64,000 nt of DNA from Echinicola vietnamensis DSM 17526 (GCF_000325705.1 NC_019904.1:1434001-1498000), one strand, 5' to 3'; counted from the stretch's first letter, positions 52,650 through 62,043 are shown. Notes: a model not told the origin generated them from the letters alone. Program-made: numbers and translations.

Positions 52650-53351
52650 TTATTGCTCTTCACTGACCACCATCTTGAAGCCTTCGCCATGCAGTGTGAT
52701 GATCTGCACTTTTGGGTCGACTTTGATGAGTTTACGGATCTTGCTCAAGTAAACATCCATGCTGCGGGCGTTAAAATAGCTGTCATCACCCCAGATTTGT
52801 TTGAGCGCATAGCTTCTGTTCACAGGCTTATTAAGCTCTGCAGCCAGCAGCCGAAGCAACTCATTTTCTTTGGAAGTTAGTTTGTGTTTCCCCTCATTGC
52901 TCTCCAGCATTTGTTCGTCATAGTGTAAGATCAAATCTCCAAAGGCATAGTTTTTAAGGGCCGTTGCGGTGTCGTCTTCCTTTTGGGTGCGTCTGAGAAT
53001 CGCCCCGATTCGCAGCAGCAGTTCTTCCATGCTAAAGGGCTTTGTGATATAATCATCGGCTCCGATCTTGAGCCCTTCGATGACATCGTCCTTCATGTTT
53101 TTGGCAGTAAGGTAAATGATCGGAAGGTCATCCTCTATTTTTTTCATGTCCTTTCCCAAGGTAAAACCATCTTTTTTGGGCATCATGATATCCAGAATGG
53201 CCAGGTCATACTTTCCTTTTTTGAAATTGTTCCAGCCCTCTTCACCGTCCCGGCAGAGGGTGGTTTCATACCCTTTCATGGTCAAGTATTCTTGTAAAAT
53301 ATCTCCCAAATTGGGATCGTCTTCCACTACTAAAAGTCTTGCTTTGCTCAT
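52650..53351 (-). CDS. OmpR/PhoB-family response regulator, RprY-like
   Basis: A 233-residue two-domain regulator. Receiver: acidic pair Asp11/Asp12, phospho-acceptor Asp54 (LAILDIMMPKKDGFT), Thr82 and Lys104 (ITKPFS). DNA-binding: winged helix (about 130-230) with LTSKENELLRLLAAE and MDVYLSKIRKLI. The receiver closely resembles RprY of Bacteroides as I remember it. Its start overlaps the stop of the histidine kinase gene upstream, so the pair is coupled. PhoB-type regulators bind direct repeats, and three TTAACA hexamers lie before the kinase gene. Confidence 0.93.
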   Translation of the reverse strand: MSKARLLVVEDDPNLGDILQEYLTMKGYETTLCRDGEEGWNNFKKGKYDLAILDIMMPKKDGFTLGKDMKKIEDDLPIIYLTAKNMKDDVIEGLKIGADDYITKPFSMEELLLRIGAILRRTQKEDDTATALKNYAFGDLILHYDEQMLESNEGKHKLTSKENELLRLLAAELNKPVNRSYALKQIWGDDSYFNARSMDVYLSKIRKLIKVDPKVQIITLHGEGFKMVVSEEQ

Positions 53352-55063
53352 TTTTTTCGGGGTAATGTGATGGTAAATGTACTTCCTTTATTGATTTCAC
53401 TTTCTACTGAGATGCTTCCATTATGCTCTTCCACCATGGTTTTGACATAGGCCAAGCCCAGTCCGAATCCTTTCACATCGTGGACATTGCCCGTAGGGAC
53501 GCGATAAAACTTCTCAAAAATCTTTTTCACAGAATCCTTGGACATTCCCATTCCGTTGTCTTTGATGGTAATGGAAAATCCTGTAGCCATTTCCTTTACT
53601 TTGAGGGCTATATGGGGCTTGTCAGCCGAATATTTATTGGCATTGTCCAACAAGTTATTGATGATATTGGAAAGATGAAAGGCATCTGCTTCGAGATAGG
53701 GGTCTTTTACATCAATATCCAACAATATTCGCCCACCTTTTTTTTCTACTTGGAGGTCAAAGTGTTTCTTCGCATCCTTGATCAAGTCTACGATATTGAC
53801 CTGTTCAAATTTCAGCTTGAAATCCTTTTTGTCCAGTGCTGCGGCCTGAAGGACTTTCTCTACCTGAGAGCCCAAGCGTTTATTTTCATCTTTAATGATG
53901 CCCAAATAGCGGTTTCGGAAAGTGTCCTGATTGATCAATTCGGGGTCCTGGAGCGCTTCTACCGCCAAGCTAACCGTCGCGATGGGCGTTTTGAATTCAT
54001 GGGTCATGTTGTTGATAAAGTCATTTTTGGTTTCCGAAAGTTTTTTCTGACGGATGATGACCTTGATCGCATAGACAAAGCATAAAATGATGATCAGCAA
54101 AAACAAAAGCGAACTGGACAGCGGAAGCCAGATCTGCTTGAGCAGATAAAGTTGCTTCTTGGGAAAATGGATGACCATGAAGTTATCCTGTCCGACCAGA
54201 TCCCCTGGAAATAGTTCTGCCCTGATGCTGTTTTTTCTAAATTCCATGGGGTCAGAAATCCTATTGATGGGGATGAGGCGACCTTTATTGTTGAGAATTG
54301 CCAATTCAAATTCACCGGAGATGCCCCTTTTTTTCAATTGGCTGGAAATATCGCGATGGAGCTCTGTCGTATCCACCCGATAAAGGATGTTCTCCTGCGT
54401 GTCTGCCAGAAGCTGGGTGAACACCACTTGCATGAGTTCGATTTTTTTATTTGCCTTGATGATGTTTTCGGCGACATCTTCCGAAATGTCATATTCTTCG
54501 GTGATGATGGCTTTGCGGTTCATCAAGTAGTCCTGCGCTTGGACAAAACTGTCCCTTCGACTGACAAACTCCAGGTATTTTTCTTTTTCCTTTAGGTAAA
54601 TCGCCATTTCATCCGGCGTAAACAGCTGCCTGGCCACGGATGCCGGTAATTCAAAGTACTTTTGCAATTCAAACTTATCTTCGGGCTTACCACCGCGGGA
54701 GGCAATGATACGCTCAAATGTGGAGGAAACTTTTGGCAAAGGCTCCTTAAAAACAGAATCCATCACCGAAGGCCTTCCTTCGAAGGACAGTCTACGGCGG
54801 ATATTTACTTCTATTGGCTCGATTTTCTGAAAGAGCATTTGCTTAAAGGTACTGTCCTTTGCCATGGTGCTCAGGATAATATCACTCGTTTCGCCCTTTT
54901 CCAATTTGGTAATGCTGGCCGCCAAAGACTGGTATACATTCTGCTCGAATCGCTCCTGATTGATCTTGATGGCATTGGCCACCCAGTAATACTGGAAGCC
55001 CACCAAACCCAAGCAGGCCAGCGACATCAACAGAATGATTATTTTCATTTTCGTCTTAGACAT
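53348..55063 (-). CDS. Membrane sensor histidine kinase, RprX-like
   Basis: A 571-residue kinase with two membrane segments (about residues 8-28 and 312-335) framing a long extracytoplasmic sensor region. HisKA: FINNMTHEFKTPIATVSLAV with phospho-His355. HATPase: N box SNIINNLLDNANKYS, G1 DNGMGM, G2 GFGLGLAYV. It is the first gene of the two-gene operon with the response regulator. The signal is unknown. It is divergent from a secreted protein that is a likely target. Confidence 0.93.
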   Translation of the reverse strand: MSKTKMKIIILLMSLACLGLVGFQYYWVANAIKINQERFEQNVYQSLAASITKLEKGETSDIILSTMAKDSTFKQMLFQKIEPIEVNIRRRLSFEGRPSVMDSVFKEPLPKVSSTFERIIASRGGKPEDKFELQKYFELPASVARQLFTPDEMAIYLKEKEKYLEFVSRRDSFVQAQDYLMNRKAIITEEYDISEDVAENIIKANKKIELMQVVFTQLLADTQENILYRVDTTELHRDISSQLKKRGISGEFELAILNNKGRLIPINRISDPMEFRKNSIRAELFPGDLVGQDNFMVIHFPKKQLYLLKQIWLPLSSSLLFLLIIILCFVYAIKVIIRQKKLSETKNDFINNMTHEFKTPIATVSLAVEALQDPELINQDTFRNRYLGIIKDENKRLGSQVEKVLQAAALDKKDFKLKFEQVNIVDLIKDAKKHFDLQVEKKGGRILLDIDVKDPYLEADAFHLSNIINNLLDNANKYSADKPHIALKVKEMATGFSITIKDNGMGMSKDSVKKIFEKFYRVPTGNVHDVKGFGLGLAYVKTMVEEHNGSISVESEINKGSTFTITLPRKK

Positions 55064-55102
55064 GTTACAAATTTATAGGTTCTTGCCAAGTAAGCTTGAA
55101 GG

Positions 55103-55128
55103 TTAACAATTTTTAACAAGGCTTAACA
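55103..55128. promoter_or_regulatory. Three TTAACA direct repeats at 10-bp spacing, candidate response-regulator binding site
   Basis: TTAACA occurs at 55103, 55113 and 55123, each separated by 4 bp, in the divergent region between the kinase gene and the secreted-protein gene. Tandem hexamers at one helical turn are the layout used by PhoB/OmpR-type regulators (for example PhoP boxes in Bacillus). Proposed use by the adjacent RprY-like protein is inference. Confidence 0.5.
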
Positions 55129-55255
55129 CCTTGTGTGTAGAATTTTATTTTGATAATGGCTACATTTATAATGTTCGATTGTGCTGTTTTGCTTTACAGC
55201 GGAGCGGTTTTATTGAATTCTACCCGTAAACCTGTTTTTCCACAAAACCCATATC

Positions 55256-55891
55256 ATGATGAATGCTAAATTAAGATGGATGTTCGTGGCTTGCTGCTGC
55301 TTTATGATCACAGGGATGTCGGATGGTCAAGAAATAGAAGACAAATCACAAACCAAGTACTACCTAAACGTATCGTCTGAGAAGGATGGCGTAAAAGAGG
55401 AAGTTTCCAAGACGTATGACAGTCGCCAGGTGATGGAGGAGGATCCGTTTTTTGAGGACTTGGGCATCGAACTGCCAAAAGGTGAACACCAAAAGCTGGT
55501 GCTGGAGACAACCAAGGACGATAAAAAGATCAGCCTTTCTACCATGATGTATCCTACTCATAGGGAAAGAAACGTTTCCTGGATGCATCAGGATGATGAT
55601 GTGGAAGTAGCCATTATCAAAAATGGTAAATCCATAAAGACCATCAGAAGTACCGCCCCTAGATCCGGGAAGAAAGTTCTCCTTGGCGTGCCGGCTTATC
55701 AGAGAGATGTTGATTTCGATACCGGCAGTGGCGCTACCATGTATAAAGGTGATCGCCAAGTTGAAGTTTTTGCATTTGAAAAAGATGAAGACGGCCACAT
55801 CCAAATGGATCAAGAGGAAGCTCAGGAGACCATTGAGCGGCTCGAAAAACTTATAGAAGCGCTAAAAGCTTCCCAAGATGACAAGGATTGA
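55256..55891 (+). CDS. Secreted/periplasmic protein of unknown function
   Basis: A 211-residue protein with a signal peptide (MMNAKLRWMFVACCCFMITG, cleavage near SDGQ). The mature part is hydrophilic and acid-rich, with a charged helical C-terminus (EEAQETIERLEKLIEALKAS) that could be a coiled coil. I recognise no family. It is divergent from the histidine kinase gene with candidate regulator boxes between them, so it may be controlled by, or feed back on, the two-component system. A terminator follows. Confidence 0.8.
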   Translation: MMNAKLRWMFVACCCFMITGMSDGQEIEDKSQTKYYLNVSSEKDGVKEEVSKTYDSRQVMEEDPFFEDLGIELPKGEHQKLVLETTKDDKKISLSTMMYPTHRERNVSWMHQDDDVEVAIIKNGKSIKTIRSTAPRSGKKVLLGVPAYQRDVDFDTGSGATMYKGDRQVEVFAFEKDEDGHIQMDQEEAQETIERLEKLIEALKASQDDKD

Positions 55892-55923
55892 GCCTGACCA
55901 ACAGGGATACCAAAACGTAATTT

Positions 55924-55955
55924 AAGGAAGAGGAAGGCAAGGTCTTCCTTTTTTT
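55924..55955 (+). terminator. Rho-independent terminator after the secreted-protein gene
   Basis: Eight-base stem AAGGAAGA / TCTTCCTT with an 11-nt loop followed by a T run to 55955. Confidence 0.75.
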
Positions 55956-55971
55956 GTTGGCTGGCCTTTTC

Positions 55972-55979
55972 TATCTTTG
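55972..55979 (+). promoter_or_regulatory. -7 box of the lysA promoter
   Basis: TATCTTTG matches the Bacteroidota TAnnTTTG element. Transcription would start near 55986, 21 nt before the lysA ATG. A TTTG lies 15 bp upstream, shorter than the usual spacer. Confidence 0.5.
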
Positions 55980-56006
55980 CCCTCTTATATTTATTAAGGA
56001 TGTATC

Positions 56007-57239
56007 ATGACAATTGACAACCAACAGTACCAGGTTCAGGGGGTTCCGCTATTGGATATCGCCAGCGAGTATGGCACGCCAGTTTATGTCTATGATGGAC
56101 AGAAAATTCTGGATCAAGTGGCCACATTGCAAAATGCTTTTTCTTCTGTAAACCTGAAGATAAAATACGCCACGAAGGCCCTTTCCAATATCAACATCCT
56201 TAAACTGATGAAAAAGGCAGGTACTGGAGTGGATGCAGTGTCCATAGAGGAGGTGAAGCTGTGTCTTCACGTGGGTTATGAGCCGTCCGAAATCATGTTT
56301 ACGCCAAACTGCGTGGCTTTTGAAGAAATTCAAGAGGCGGTGGACTTGGGCGTTATGATCAATATTGACAATATCCCCATGCTGGAGCATTTTGGGACGT
56401 ATTATGGCAATAGCGTGCCCCTTTGTATCCGGCTAAATCCCCATATCCTTGCCGGGGGAAATGCTAAAATTTCCGTGGGACATATCGATAGTAAGTTTGG
56501 GATTTCGATCCTTCAGCTAAAGCACGTGCTTAAAATCGTGGAAGTCCATAACCTAAAGGTAGCGGGGCTTCATGTCCACACCGGTTCGGATATCTTGGAT
56601 GCTGAGGTTTTCTTAAAAGGAGCAGAAATCCTCTTTGATGCAGCTAAAGAATTCAAAGATCTGCAGTTCCTTGATTTTGGAGGCGGCTTTAAAGTGGGCT
56701 ATAAAGAAGGTGATATCACCACAGATATGGTCGAGGTGGGACGAAAAGTTTCGGCTGCCTTCAAGGAGTTTTGTAAAAACTATGGCCGGGAACTCGAGAT
56801 CTGGTTTGAGCCAGGGAAGTTTTTGGTCAGCGAGTGCGGATACCTCCTTGTCAATGCCAATGTGGTTAAGTCTACACCGGCTTCAACCTTTATTGGGGTG
56901 GACTCTGGCCTTAATCACTTGATTCGTCCCATGATGTATGATGCTTACCATGGTGTGGAAAACATTTCGCGTGTTACCGGACCGGATCGTGTATATACCA
57001 TTGTGGGGTATATATGTGAAACGGATACCATCGCTGCGGACCGAAAACTCAAGGAGGTCAAAGAGGGAGACGTATTGGCGATCAAGAATGCGGGCGCATA
57101 TGGATTCAGCATGGCATCCAATTATAACTCAAGGCTTCGTCCAGCTGAGGTATTGGTGCTAGATGGTAAAGCACACTTGATTCGAGCGCGTGAGAGCTTT
57201 GAAGATATTTTACGTCATCAAATTGATATAGGGCTATAA
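56007..57239 (+). CDS. lysA: Diaminopimelate decarboxylase
   Basis: A 410-residue PLP enzyme of fold type III that makes L-lysine from meso-diaminopimelate. The Schiff-base Lys57 is in IKYATKALSN. HVHTGSD and FGGGFKVGY hold the phosphate; EPGKFLV and GYICETDTIA provide the substrate and catalytic Cys/Glu from the partner subunit. Length is typical. It is monocistronic: its own -7 box upstream and a strong terminator downstream. Confidence 0.96.
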   Translation: MTIDNQQYQVQGVPLLDIASEYGTPVYVYDGQKILDQVATLQNAFSSVNLKIKYATKALSNINILKLMKKAGTGVDAVSIEEVKLCLHVGYEPSEIMFTPNCVAFEEIQEAVDLGVMINIDNIPMLEHFGTYYGNSVPLCIRLNPHILAGGNAKISVGHIDSKFGISILQLKHVLKIVEVHNLKVAGLHVHTGSDILDAEVFLKGAEILFDAAKEFKDLQFLDFGGGFKVGYKEGDITTDMVEVGRKVSAAFKEFCKNYGRELEIWFEPGKFLVSECGYLLVNANVVKSTPASTFIGVDSGLNHLIRPMMYDAYHGVENISRVTGPDRVYTIVGYICETDTIAADRKLKEVKEGDVLAIKNAGAYGFSMASNYNSRLRPAEVLVLDGKAHLIRARESFEDILRHQIDIGL

Positions 57240-57365
57240 TTAAGGGTTTTAGGTTTTAATCCCCAATTTTATCACAGATAAAACTTTGAGCATTAGCAGT
57301 ATATACTTAAATTAGCAAGTAGTAAAACCAAGCACAAGCCCTGGTAGTAATAATTTAAATTCACC

Positions 57366-57401
57366 AAAGTCCGGAGCCAACTCTCCGGACTTTATTTTTT
57401 T
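57366..57401 (+). terminator. Rho-independent terminator downstream of lysA
   Basis: Eleven-base perfect stem AAAGTCCGGAG / CTCCGGACTTT with a 6-nt loop, followed by ATTTTTTT. It lies 126 bp after the lysA stop. Confidence 0.92.
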
Positions 57402-57818
57402 AAGAAAGACCAAAGGGAGATCAAGGATCAATCAATATTCCTGGGTGGAGAGATTTTGTTATTTAGGGGAATAATGATTCGCCACGAAGGCTCAAAGGCA
57501 CAAAGCAATTATTTATGACTTTCCGTGTAGATTACAGCATCTACTTCGTCTCTTGGGTACATTTTTATTTGGCCTGGGTTTTGCCATCGATATAGGCTTA
57601 ATTCCTGTTATTTTGGATCAAGTCATATTTCTGGGGAGATGAACAAGGATTTACAATGCCTAAGCATCCTATCTGTCTTTATCAGTGTTCATCCGTGGCC
57701 AAATAGAAACCAAAAGTAACAAAGAACATATTTACCCATCGATAATAGGCTACCCCCAACTTTTCCGCTTGATCTCTTAAAACTGCACTGGAATTACCCT
57801 TCCTTTGGCATCTTTTTG

Positions 57819-57826
57819 TATCTTTG
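57819..57826 (+). promoter_or_regulatory. -7 box of the gltX promoter
   Basis: TATCTTTG matches TAnnTTTG exactly, 66 nt before the gltX ATG. The spacing to the nearest TTTG (11 bp) is short, so the -33 element is unclear. Confidence 0.45.
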
Positions 57827-57891
57827 CTGATTGAATTGGAAACGGAAATTCCCGGTATTATAACCTTATCAAAAAAGGAAAAATCAAAGCA

Positions 57892-59433
57892 ATGAATAAA
57901 GAAGTACGCGTTCGTTTTGCCCCATCTCCTACAGGAGCCCTACATATTGGCGGTGTCCGCACGGCCCTATACAATTACCTTTTTGCCAAAAAGAACCAAG
58001 GAAAGTTTTTGCTGCGAATAGAGGATACCGACCAGACGCGGTTTGTAAAGGGTGCAGAGGAGTATATCAAGGAGGCATTGGAATGGATCGGTATTACGCC
58101 GGACGAAAGTCCTTGGAAGGAAGGCCCCCATGGTCCTTACCGCCAATCTGAGCGAAAGCCACTTTATATGCAATATGCCATGGACTTGGTGGAAAAAGGC
58201 CATGCCTATTATGCTTTTGATACCTCAGAAGAACTCGATGCAATGCGGGAGAGATTGACTGCCGCAAGAGTCGTTTCACCTCAGTATAACTCCATCACCA
58301 GGACCCAGATGAAAAACTCCCTCACGTTGCCGGAAGATGAGGTGAAGGCCCGTTTGGAATCTGGTGATCCCTATGTGATCCGCCTGAAAGTTCCCAGAAA
58401 AGAGGAAATTCGCCTCAATGACATGATCCGTGGCTGGGTCATGGTGCATTCCAACACCTTGGATGATAAAGTGCTGATGAAATCTGATGGAATGCCCACT
58501 TACCACCTTGCTAATATCGTGGATGATCACTTGATGGGCATCACCCATGTGATTCGTGGAGAGGAATGGTTGCCATCAGCCCCTATTCACGTGCTATTGT
58601 ACCGGTATTTGGGTTGGGAAGATACGATGCCGCAGTTTGCCCACCTGCCTTTACTGTTAAAACCTGACGGTAACGGTAAGCTCAGCAAAAGGGATGCGGA
58701 CAAGAATGGTTTTCCAATTTTCCCGATGGACTGGACGGATCCTCGCACAGGGGATTTCTCCCAAGGATTCAGGCAAGCAGGTTACTTCCCTGATGCCTTT
58801 GTAAACTTCCTTGCGTTCTTGGGCTGGAACCCGGGGGACAACCAGGAAATTTTTAGCATGGAAGAGCTGATCAATGCGTTTTCGGTGGAGCGAATAGGTA
58901 AATCGGGAACGAAATTTGATATAAACAAGGCAAAATGGTTTAACGAACAGTACCTGAAGGCCAAGTCAAATCACGATCTGGCCCAGTACCTGATTGAAGA
59001 CCTGAAGCAGGAAGGGATCGAAATCCTTCAAGCCAAAGCTGAGCAAATCGTGGCCATTATGAAGGAAAGGGCAACTTTCCCTTCTGATCTATGGAAAGAA
59101 GGCCGCTTCATGTTGATCGCTCCTACGGAATTTGATGAGAAAGTAGCCGCCAAAAAATGGAATGAAGATGTCGTGGCCGTACTTACTGCCTACAGGGATG
59201 CTCTGGATAAATTTGAAGGCGAGTTCACCCCTCAAAGTGCCAAAGCCATGCTGGAATCTGCTGCAGAAAGTCAAGAAATCAAACTTGGTAAGGTGATGCA
59301 GGCGGTGCGCTTGGCCGTTACCGGCGTCGGTGCCGGCCCGGACTTGATGGAGATTTTTACCATAATTGGTAAGGATGAACTAATCAAAAGGATCGATTTT
59401 GCGTTAAATACTTTAGAGGTCAAAGCAAAGTAA
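57892..59433 (+). CDS. gltX: Glutamyl-tRNA synthetase
   Basis: A 513-residue class I aminoacyl-tRNA synthetase that charges tRNA-Glu. The HIGH-type motif is PSPTGALHIGG (residues 11-21), the glutamate pocket LLRIEDTDQTR, and the KMSKS-type loop KLSKRDADKNG near residue 264. The C-terminal alpha-helical anticodon-binding domain is complete. It appears to be co-transcribed with the 67-residue gene downstream; a UUCG terminator follows that gene. Confidence 0.97.
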   Translation: MNKEVRVRFAPSPTGALHIGGVRTALYNYLFAKKNQGKFLLRIEDTDQTRFVKGAEEYIKEALEWIGITPDESPWKEGPHGPYRQSERKPLYMQYAMDLVEKGHAYYAFDTSEELDAMRERLTAARVVSPQYNSITRTQMKNSLTLPEDEVKARLESGDPYVIRLKVPRKEEIRLNDMIRGWVMVHSNTLDDKVLMKSDGMPTYHLANIVDDHLMGITHVIRGEEWLPSAPIHVLLYRYLGWEDTMPQFAHLPLLLKPDGNGKLSKRDADKNGFPIFPMDWTDPRTGDFSQGFRQAGYFPDAFVNFLAFLGWNPGDNQEIFSMEELINAFSVERIGKSGTKFDINKAKWFNEQYLKAKSNHDLAQYLIEDLKQEGIEILQAKAEQIVAIMKERATFPSDLWKEGRFMLIAPTEFDEKVAAKKWNEDVVAVLTAYRDALDKFEGEFTPQSAKAMLESAAESQEIKLGKVMQAVRLAVTGVGAGPDLMEIFTIIGKDELIKRIDFALNTLEVKAK

Positions 59434-59511
59434 TTTACGTTAGCGCCATTTGCGTAGCTTTTGATCGTGATAGATACCTAAAAATGGCTGTACAAACAGA
59501 AAGGATGCGTC

Positions 59512-59715
59512 ATGGCTAAAAAAAATAAAAAAGAAGAAAACCCCAAAGTCAATCCCGAGCTGGATGGCTTCAAAATGAATATTGATTCATTCGGGGAAAT
59601 ATCAAGCTCTTTTCCCATTGATAAAATCAATGAGTTTCTGAACAAAAATGTAGAGGACAAGAAGCTTAAGGACAGGGATGACCTGGACGAGATCAAAAAT
59701 GACAAAAAAAAATAG
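59512..59715 (+). CDS. Small charged protein of unknown function
   Basis: A 67-residue protein, about half Lys, Asp, Glu and Asn, with a more ordered middle (LDGFKMNIDSFGEISSSFPI then DKINEFLNKNV) between disordered Lys-rich ends. It starts 79 bp after gltX and ends in its own strong terminator, the last 12 bp of which overlap its 3' end. That arrangement and the patterned core argue it is real. I recognise no family; a conserved small protein of Cytophagales is likely. Confidence 0.65.
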   Translation: MAKKNKKEENPKVNPELDGFKMNIDSFGEISSSFPIDKINEFLNKNVEDKKLKDRDDLDEIKNDKKK

Positions 59716-59739
59716 TCCGCTTCGGTGGACTATTTTTTT
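59704..59739. terminator. UUCG-tetraloop bidirectional terminator
   Basis: Stem AATAGTCCGC / GTGGACTATT closed by C(UUCG)G, with A-rich and T-rich flanks on each side (nine A before, seven T after). It overlaps the end of the 67-residue ORF. Confidence 0.92.
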
Positions 59740-59786
59740 CCTTTTTTTAATTTAATTCGCCAAATAAGCCGTTTAATTATATCCTG

Positions 59787-60470
59787 TTGAAATCCACCGT
59801 CACCTCTTTGCATAAATTTATCCTTCTCTGCCTACTGCTGGCTGGCACCACTACCATGGCCCAGGCCCAGCTGAGTGTGGGTTTTCGTGGAGGGCTTTCT
59901 TACTCTGGCATGTCTTATCGCCCCACAGTGGCCATTCCAAAGCAGAAAGTACATGGGGTCAAAAGCAAACCGGTGTATGGTATTGCCATTGAGCACTACT
60001 TTAAGGATCATGCTGGCGTGGAGCTTGATATCCAATACCTGACCACAGGCTATGTCGAGTACAACGAGGACGAGACCATGTCCAATGAGACAGAATTGGA
60101 TTACCTGAAAATTCCATTTCTCTCCAATTTCTACTTTGGCCGTTCAGGGAGGTTTCACATTAAAATGGGACCGCATTTTGGTTATTTGCTTAATGCTACG
60201 GATGTCCGAAGAGAGTTTGAAACAACAAATACAGAAGTCCCCATCTTGCCTACTTACGGGCAGCCGGGTGACGACCCCAAGAAATTTATGTATGGGCTTA
60301 CCGCTGGAGCAGGTATTTCGAAGGTCTTCGGTAAAAGCACCATTGTCGCTGAAGTAAGGGCTTCTTATGAATTGGGACGGCCTGAAAGCCAAGACCGTAT
60401 TTTTGACATGGAAGTCACCAATTTGGAATTTACCGTTTCCTACCTGTTTCAGGTAATGGAGCGAAAGTAA
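59787..60470 (+). CDS. Outer-membrane beta-barrel (porin-family) protein
   Basis: A 227-residue protein with a signal peptide ending AMAQAQ, then alternating beta-strand sequence such as LSVGFRGGLSYSGMSY, GVELDIQYLTTGYVEY and the C-terminal LEFTVSYLFQVMERK. It fits the small 8-stranded PorT/OMP_b-brl_2 group common in Bacteroidota. The only suitable start is TTG at 59787, which gives a complete signal peptide. Function unknown. Convergent with the DUF4221 gene. Confidence 0.82.
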   Translation: MKSTVTSLHKFILLCLLLAGTTTMAQAQLSVGFRGGLSYSGMSYRPTVAIPKQKVHGVKSKPVYGIAIEHYFKDHAGVELDIQYLTTGYVEYNEDETMSNETELDYLKIPFLSNFYFGRSGRFHIKMGPHFGYLLNATDVRREFETTNTEVPILPTYGQPGDDPKKFMYGLTAGAGISKVFGKSTIVAEVRASYELGRPESQDRIFDMEVTNLEFTVSYLFQVMERK

Positions 60471-60769
60471 AGGCTGAGGTATCCCGCAACATGATAGATA
60501 CACGTGGTATGCGGAGGTTTCTCTGCAATGACCTGCATGGCTTTGATGTCGTTTAAAGGCCTGTTTCAGGTCAAATCATGGATTATCAAGACGGAGTTTA
60601 CCGAAGTGCTGCGCTAGGGTGATAAAGACTTTCAGCCTTCGGTTCCAGCATGAAGTCAAACCTAGGTTACAGCATTTACTTGGTGCCTTTGTGGCCTTTT
60701 TAATTATCCGTGTTGCTACCGTGAAGCAAACTGCTAGCCACCAACTTCCCTCTTGATCCCAAATCATCC

Positions 60770-61891
60770 CTAATCCATTCCTGGTAGTTTTACCTTAGCA
60801 TAAGCAATGCGGTCATCACTTTCCTGCTGTGCCAGTTTTACGTAAAATCCATTTGGCGTAAAAAATCCCAAGGTTGAAAATTCATTTGTGGAAAATGTCA
60901 GCTCAGCGGTTTTGGTGAGGTTTTCATCCAAGACAATGAAACTGTAGTTTTCGATTTCCCGCTCCTGATCTACATTTAGTTTAGCCGTTCTTACCAGTAG
61001 TTGGTGCCATGGGCTGTACTGCAGCGTACCATATTGGCTGGATGCGGGGTTAGGATTGAACACGATGTATTCACCGCTTTTCTCCGTGGTACCCCGTAAA
61101 AATTCCATCGGCTCCTTGCTTCCGGCATCTATCCAAGTCCTTTTTCCATCTTTTATGCGGAGCAGCTTTTCATCTGCTGCAAATGAGATGTAATGTTCCC
61201 CTTTGCTTTCGGCATATGCATGGGAATAGTGACAAAATTCGGAATCATCTAAAAAGGCTTTGTATTTTTCTGGAAACGTAAAATTCACGTAGCGATCGGA
61301 TCCCGTCTCCAAATCATACTCCATCAGCCAGTTTGAATATTCCAGCATGGGTGATTTCAGCACAAAAGGGACATCTGTAAGCAGGACCTTGTTTGCATTT
61401 AAGTAGATCGGATTATGCACAAAGGTAGCATAATGGGAACTGCCCCTGACGGTATTTTCATGGGCGGGCAGGTCGTGTCTGCTGTGTACCGTCCCTTTAT
61501 GGTCGGCGATGATCAGTTGTTTGCCACCGGATATGAACACCATGCTGTCTTTGCTGATCAAACTGCCCGAAATAAAGCTGCCAATGCCGTTCGGACCTTC
61601 CTCTTCGTAGCGTTGGGTAGACACCAAGTTCCCCGTGCCAAGGTCATATGTCAAAAGCCTACGCCCATTAAACTGACAAAGCATAGGCTTTCCAGCTTCT
61701 TCCAGATAAGTAAAATCAGTTCCTAACCACTGTGTATGGATATCCTTTTCGAGCCATAAAGTATCCTGTACCAATGTGGCCATCGGTTTGGCGGTAAATG
61801 CACTTTGATGGTCTGAGCTATGATTGCAGCTGAAAAGAAGCCCGGCAAGCAAGCAATGGAGGATAATACATCTAGGATAGAAACTGCGCAT
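60770..61891 (-). CDS. DUF4221 family lipoprotein, beta-propeller type
   Basis: A 373-residue envelope protein with signal peptide and lipobox AGLLFSC (Cys22). The mature region has repeated propeller-like strands, for example FTYLEEAGKPMLCQFNGRRL and SPMLEYSNWLMEYDLETGSD, consistent with the Bacteroidota-specific DUF4221 group (six-bladed propeller fold). Many occur as scattered paralogues with no known role. Single gene, convergent with the beta-barrel gene; upstream is the pruA terminator. Confidence 0.8.
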   Translation of the reverse strand: MRSFYPRCIILHCLLAGLLFSCNHSSDHQSAFTAKPMATLVQDTLWLEKDIHTQWLGTDFTYLEEAGKPMLCQFNGRRLLTYDLGTGNLVSTQRYEEEGPNGIGSFISGSLISKDSMVFISGGKQLIIADHKGTVHSRHDLPAHENTVRGSSHYATFVHNPIYLNANKVLLTDVPFVLKSPMLEYSNWLMEYDLETGSDRYVNFTFPEKYKAFLDDSEFCHYSHAYAESKGEHYISFAADEKLLRIKDGKRTWIDAGSKEPMEFLRGTTEKSGEYIVFNPNPASSQYGTLQYSPWHQLLVRTAKLNVDQEREIENYSFIVLDENLTKTAELTFSTNEFSTLGFFTPNGFYVKLAQQESDDRIAYAKVKLPGMD

Positions 61892-61977
61892 GGTGAAATT
61901 TTTCTAAATGTTCTAAAATCTACTAAAAATATAGTCGCGTGACAATATCTGGAAGCATTTACCTTCTTCCACAGCAC

Positions 61978-62008
61978 AAAAAAAGCCATCCGCCGCGGCG
62001 GATGGCTG
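61978..62008 (-). terminator. Rho-independent terminator of pruA
   Basis: A perfect 24-bp palindrome AGCCATCCGCC-GC-GGCGGATGGCT, preceded by eight A residues on the plus strand, which form the T run after the hairpin on the minus strand. It lies 36 bp after the pruA stop. Confidence 0.9.
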
Positions 62009-62043
62009 TCGTTATATTCAAGACTTACTTTTTTCCAGTTTTC

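Larger units (their letters stand above)
57240..57891. other. 652-bp gene-free spacer: lysA 3' region, dispersed elements and gltX promoter
   Basis: No gene-length ORF. 57240-57365 is an AT-rich 3' region before the lysA terminator. 57478-57777 carries dispersed elements also seen at 5.0-5.5 and 60.6-60.8 kb, such as GGATCAAG..ATATTTCTGG, a ATTACAGCATCTACTT motif, CATCCGTGG and CCCAACTTTTCCG. The last 110 bp hold the gltX promoter box. Confidence 0.5.
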
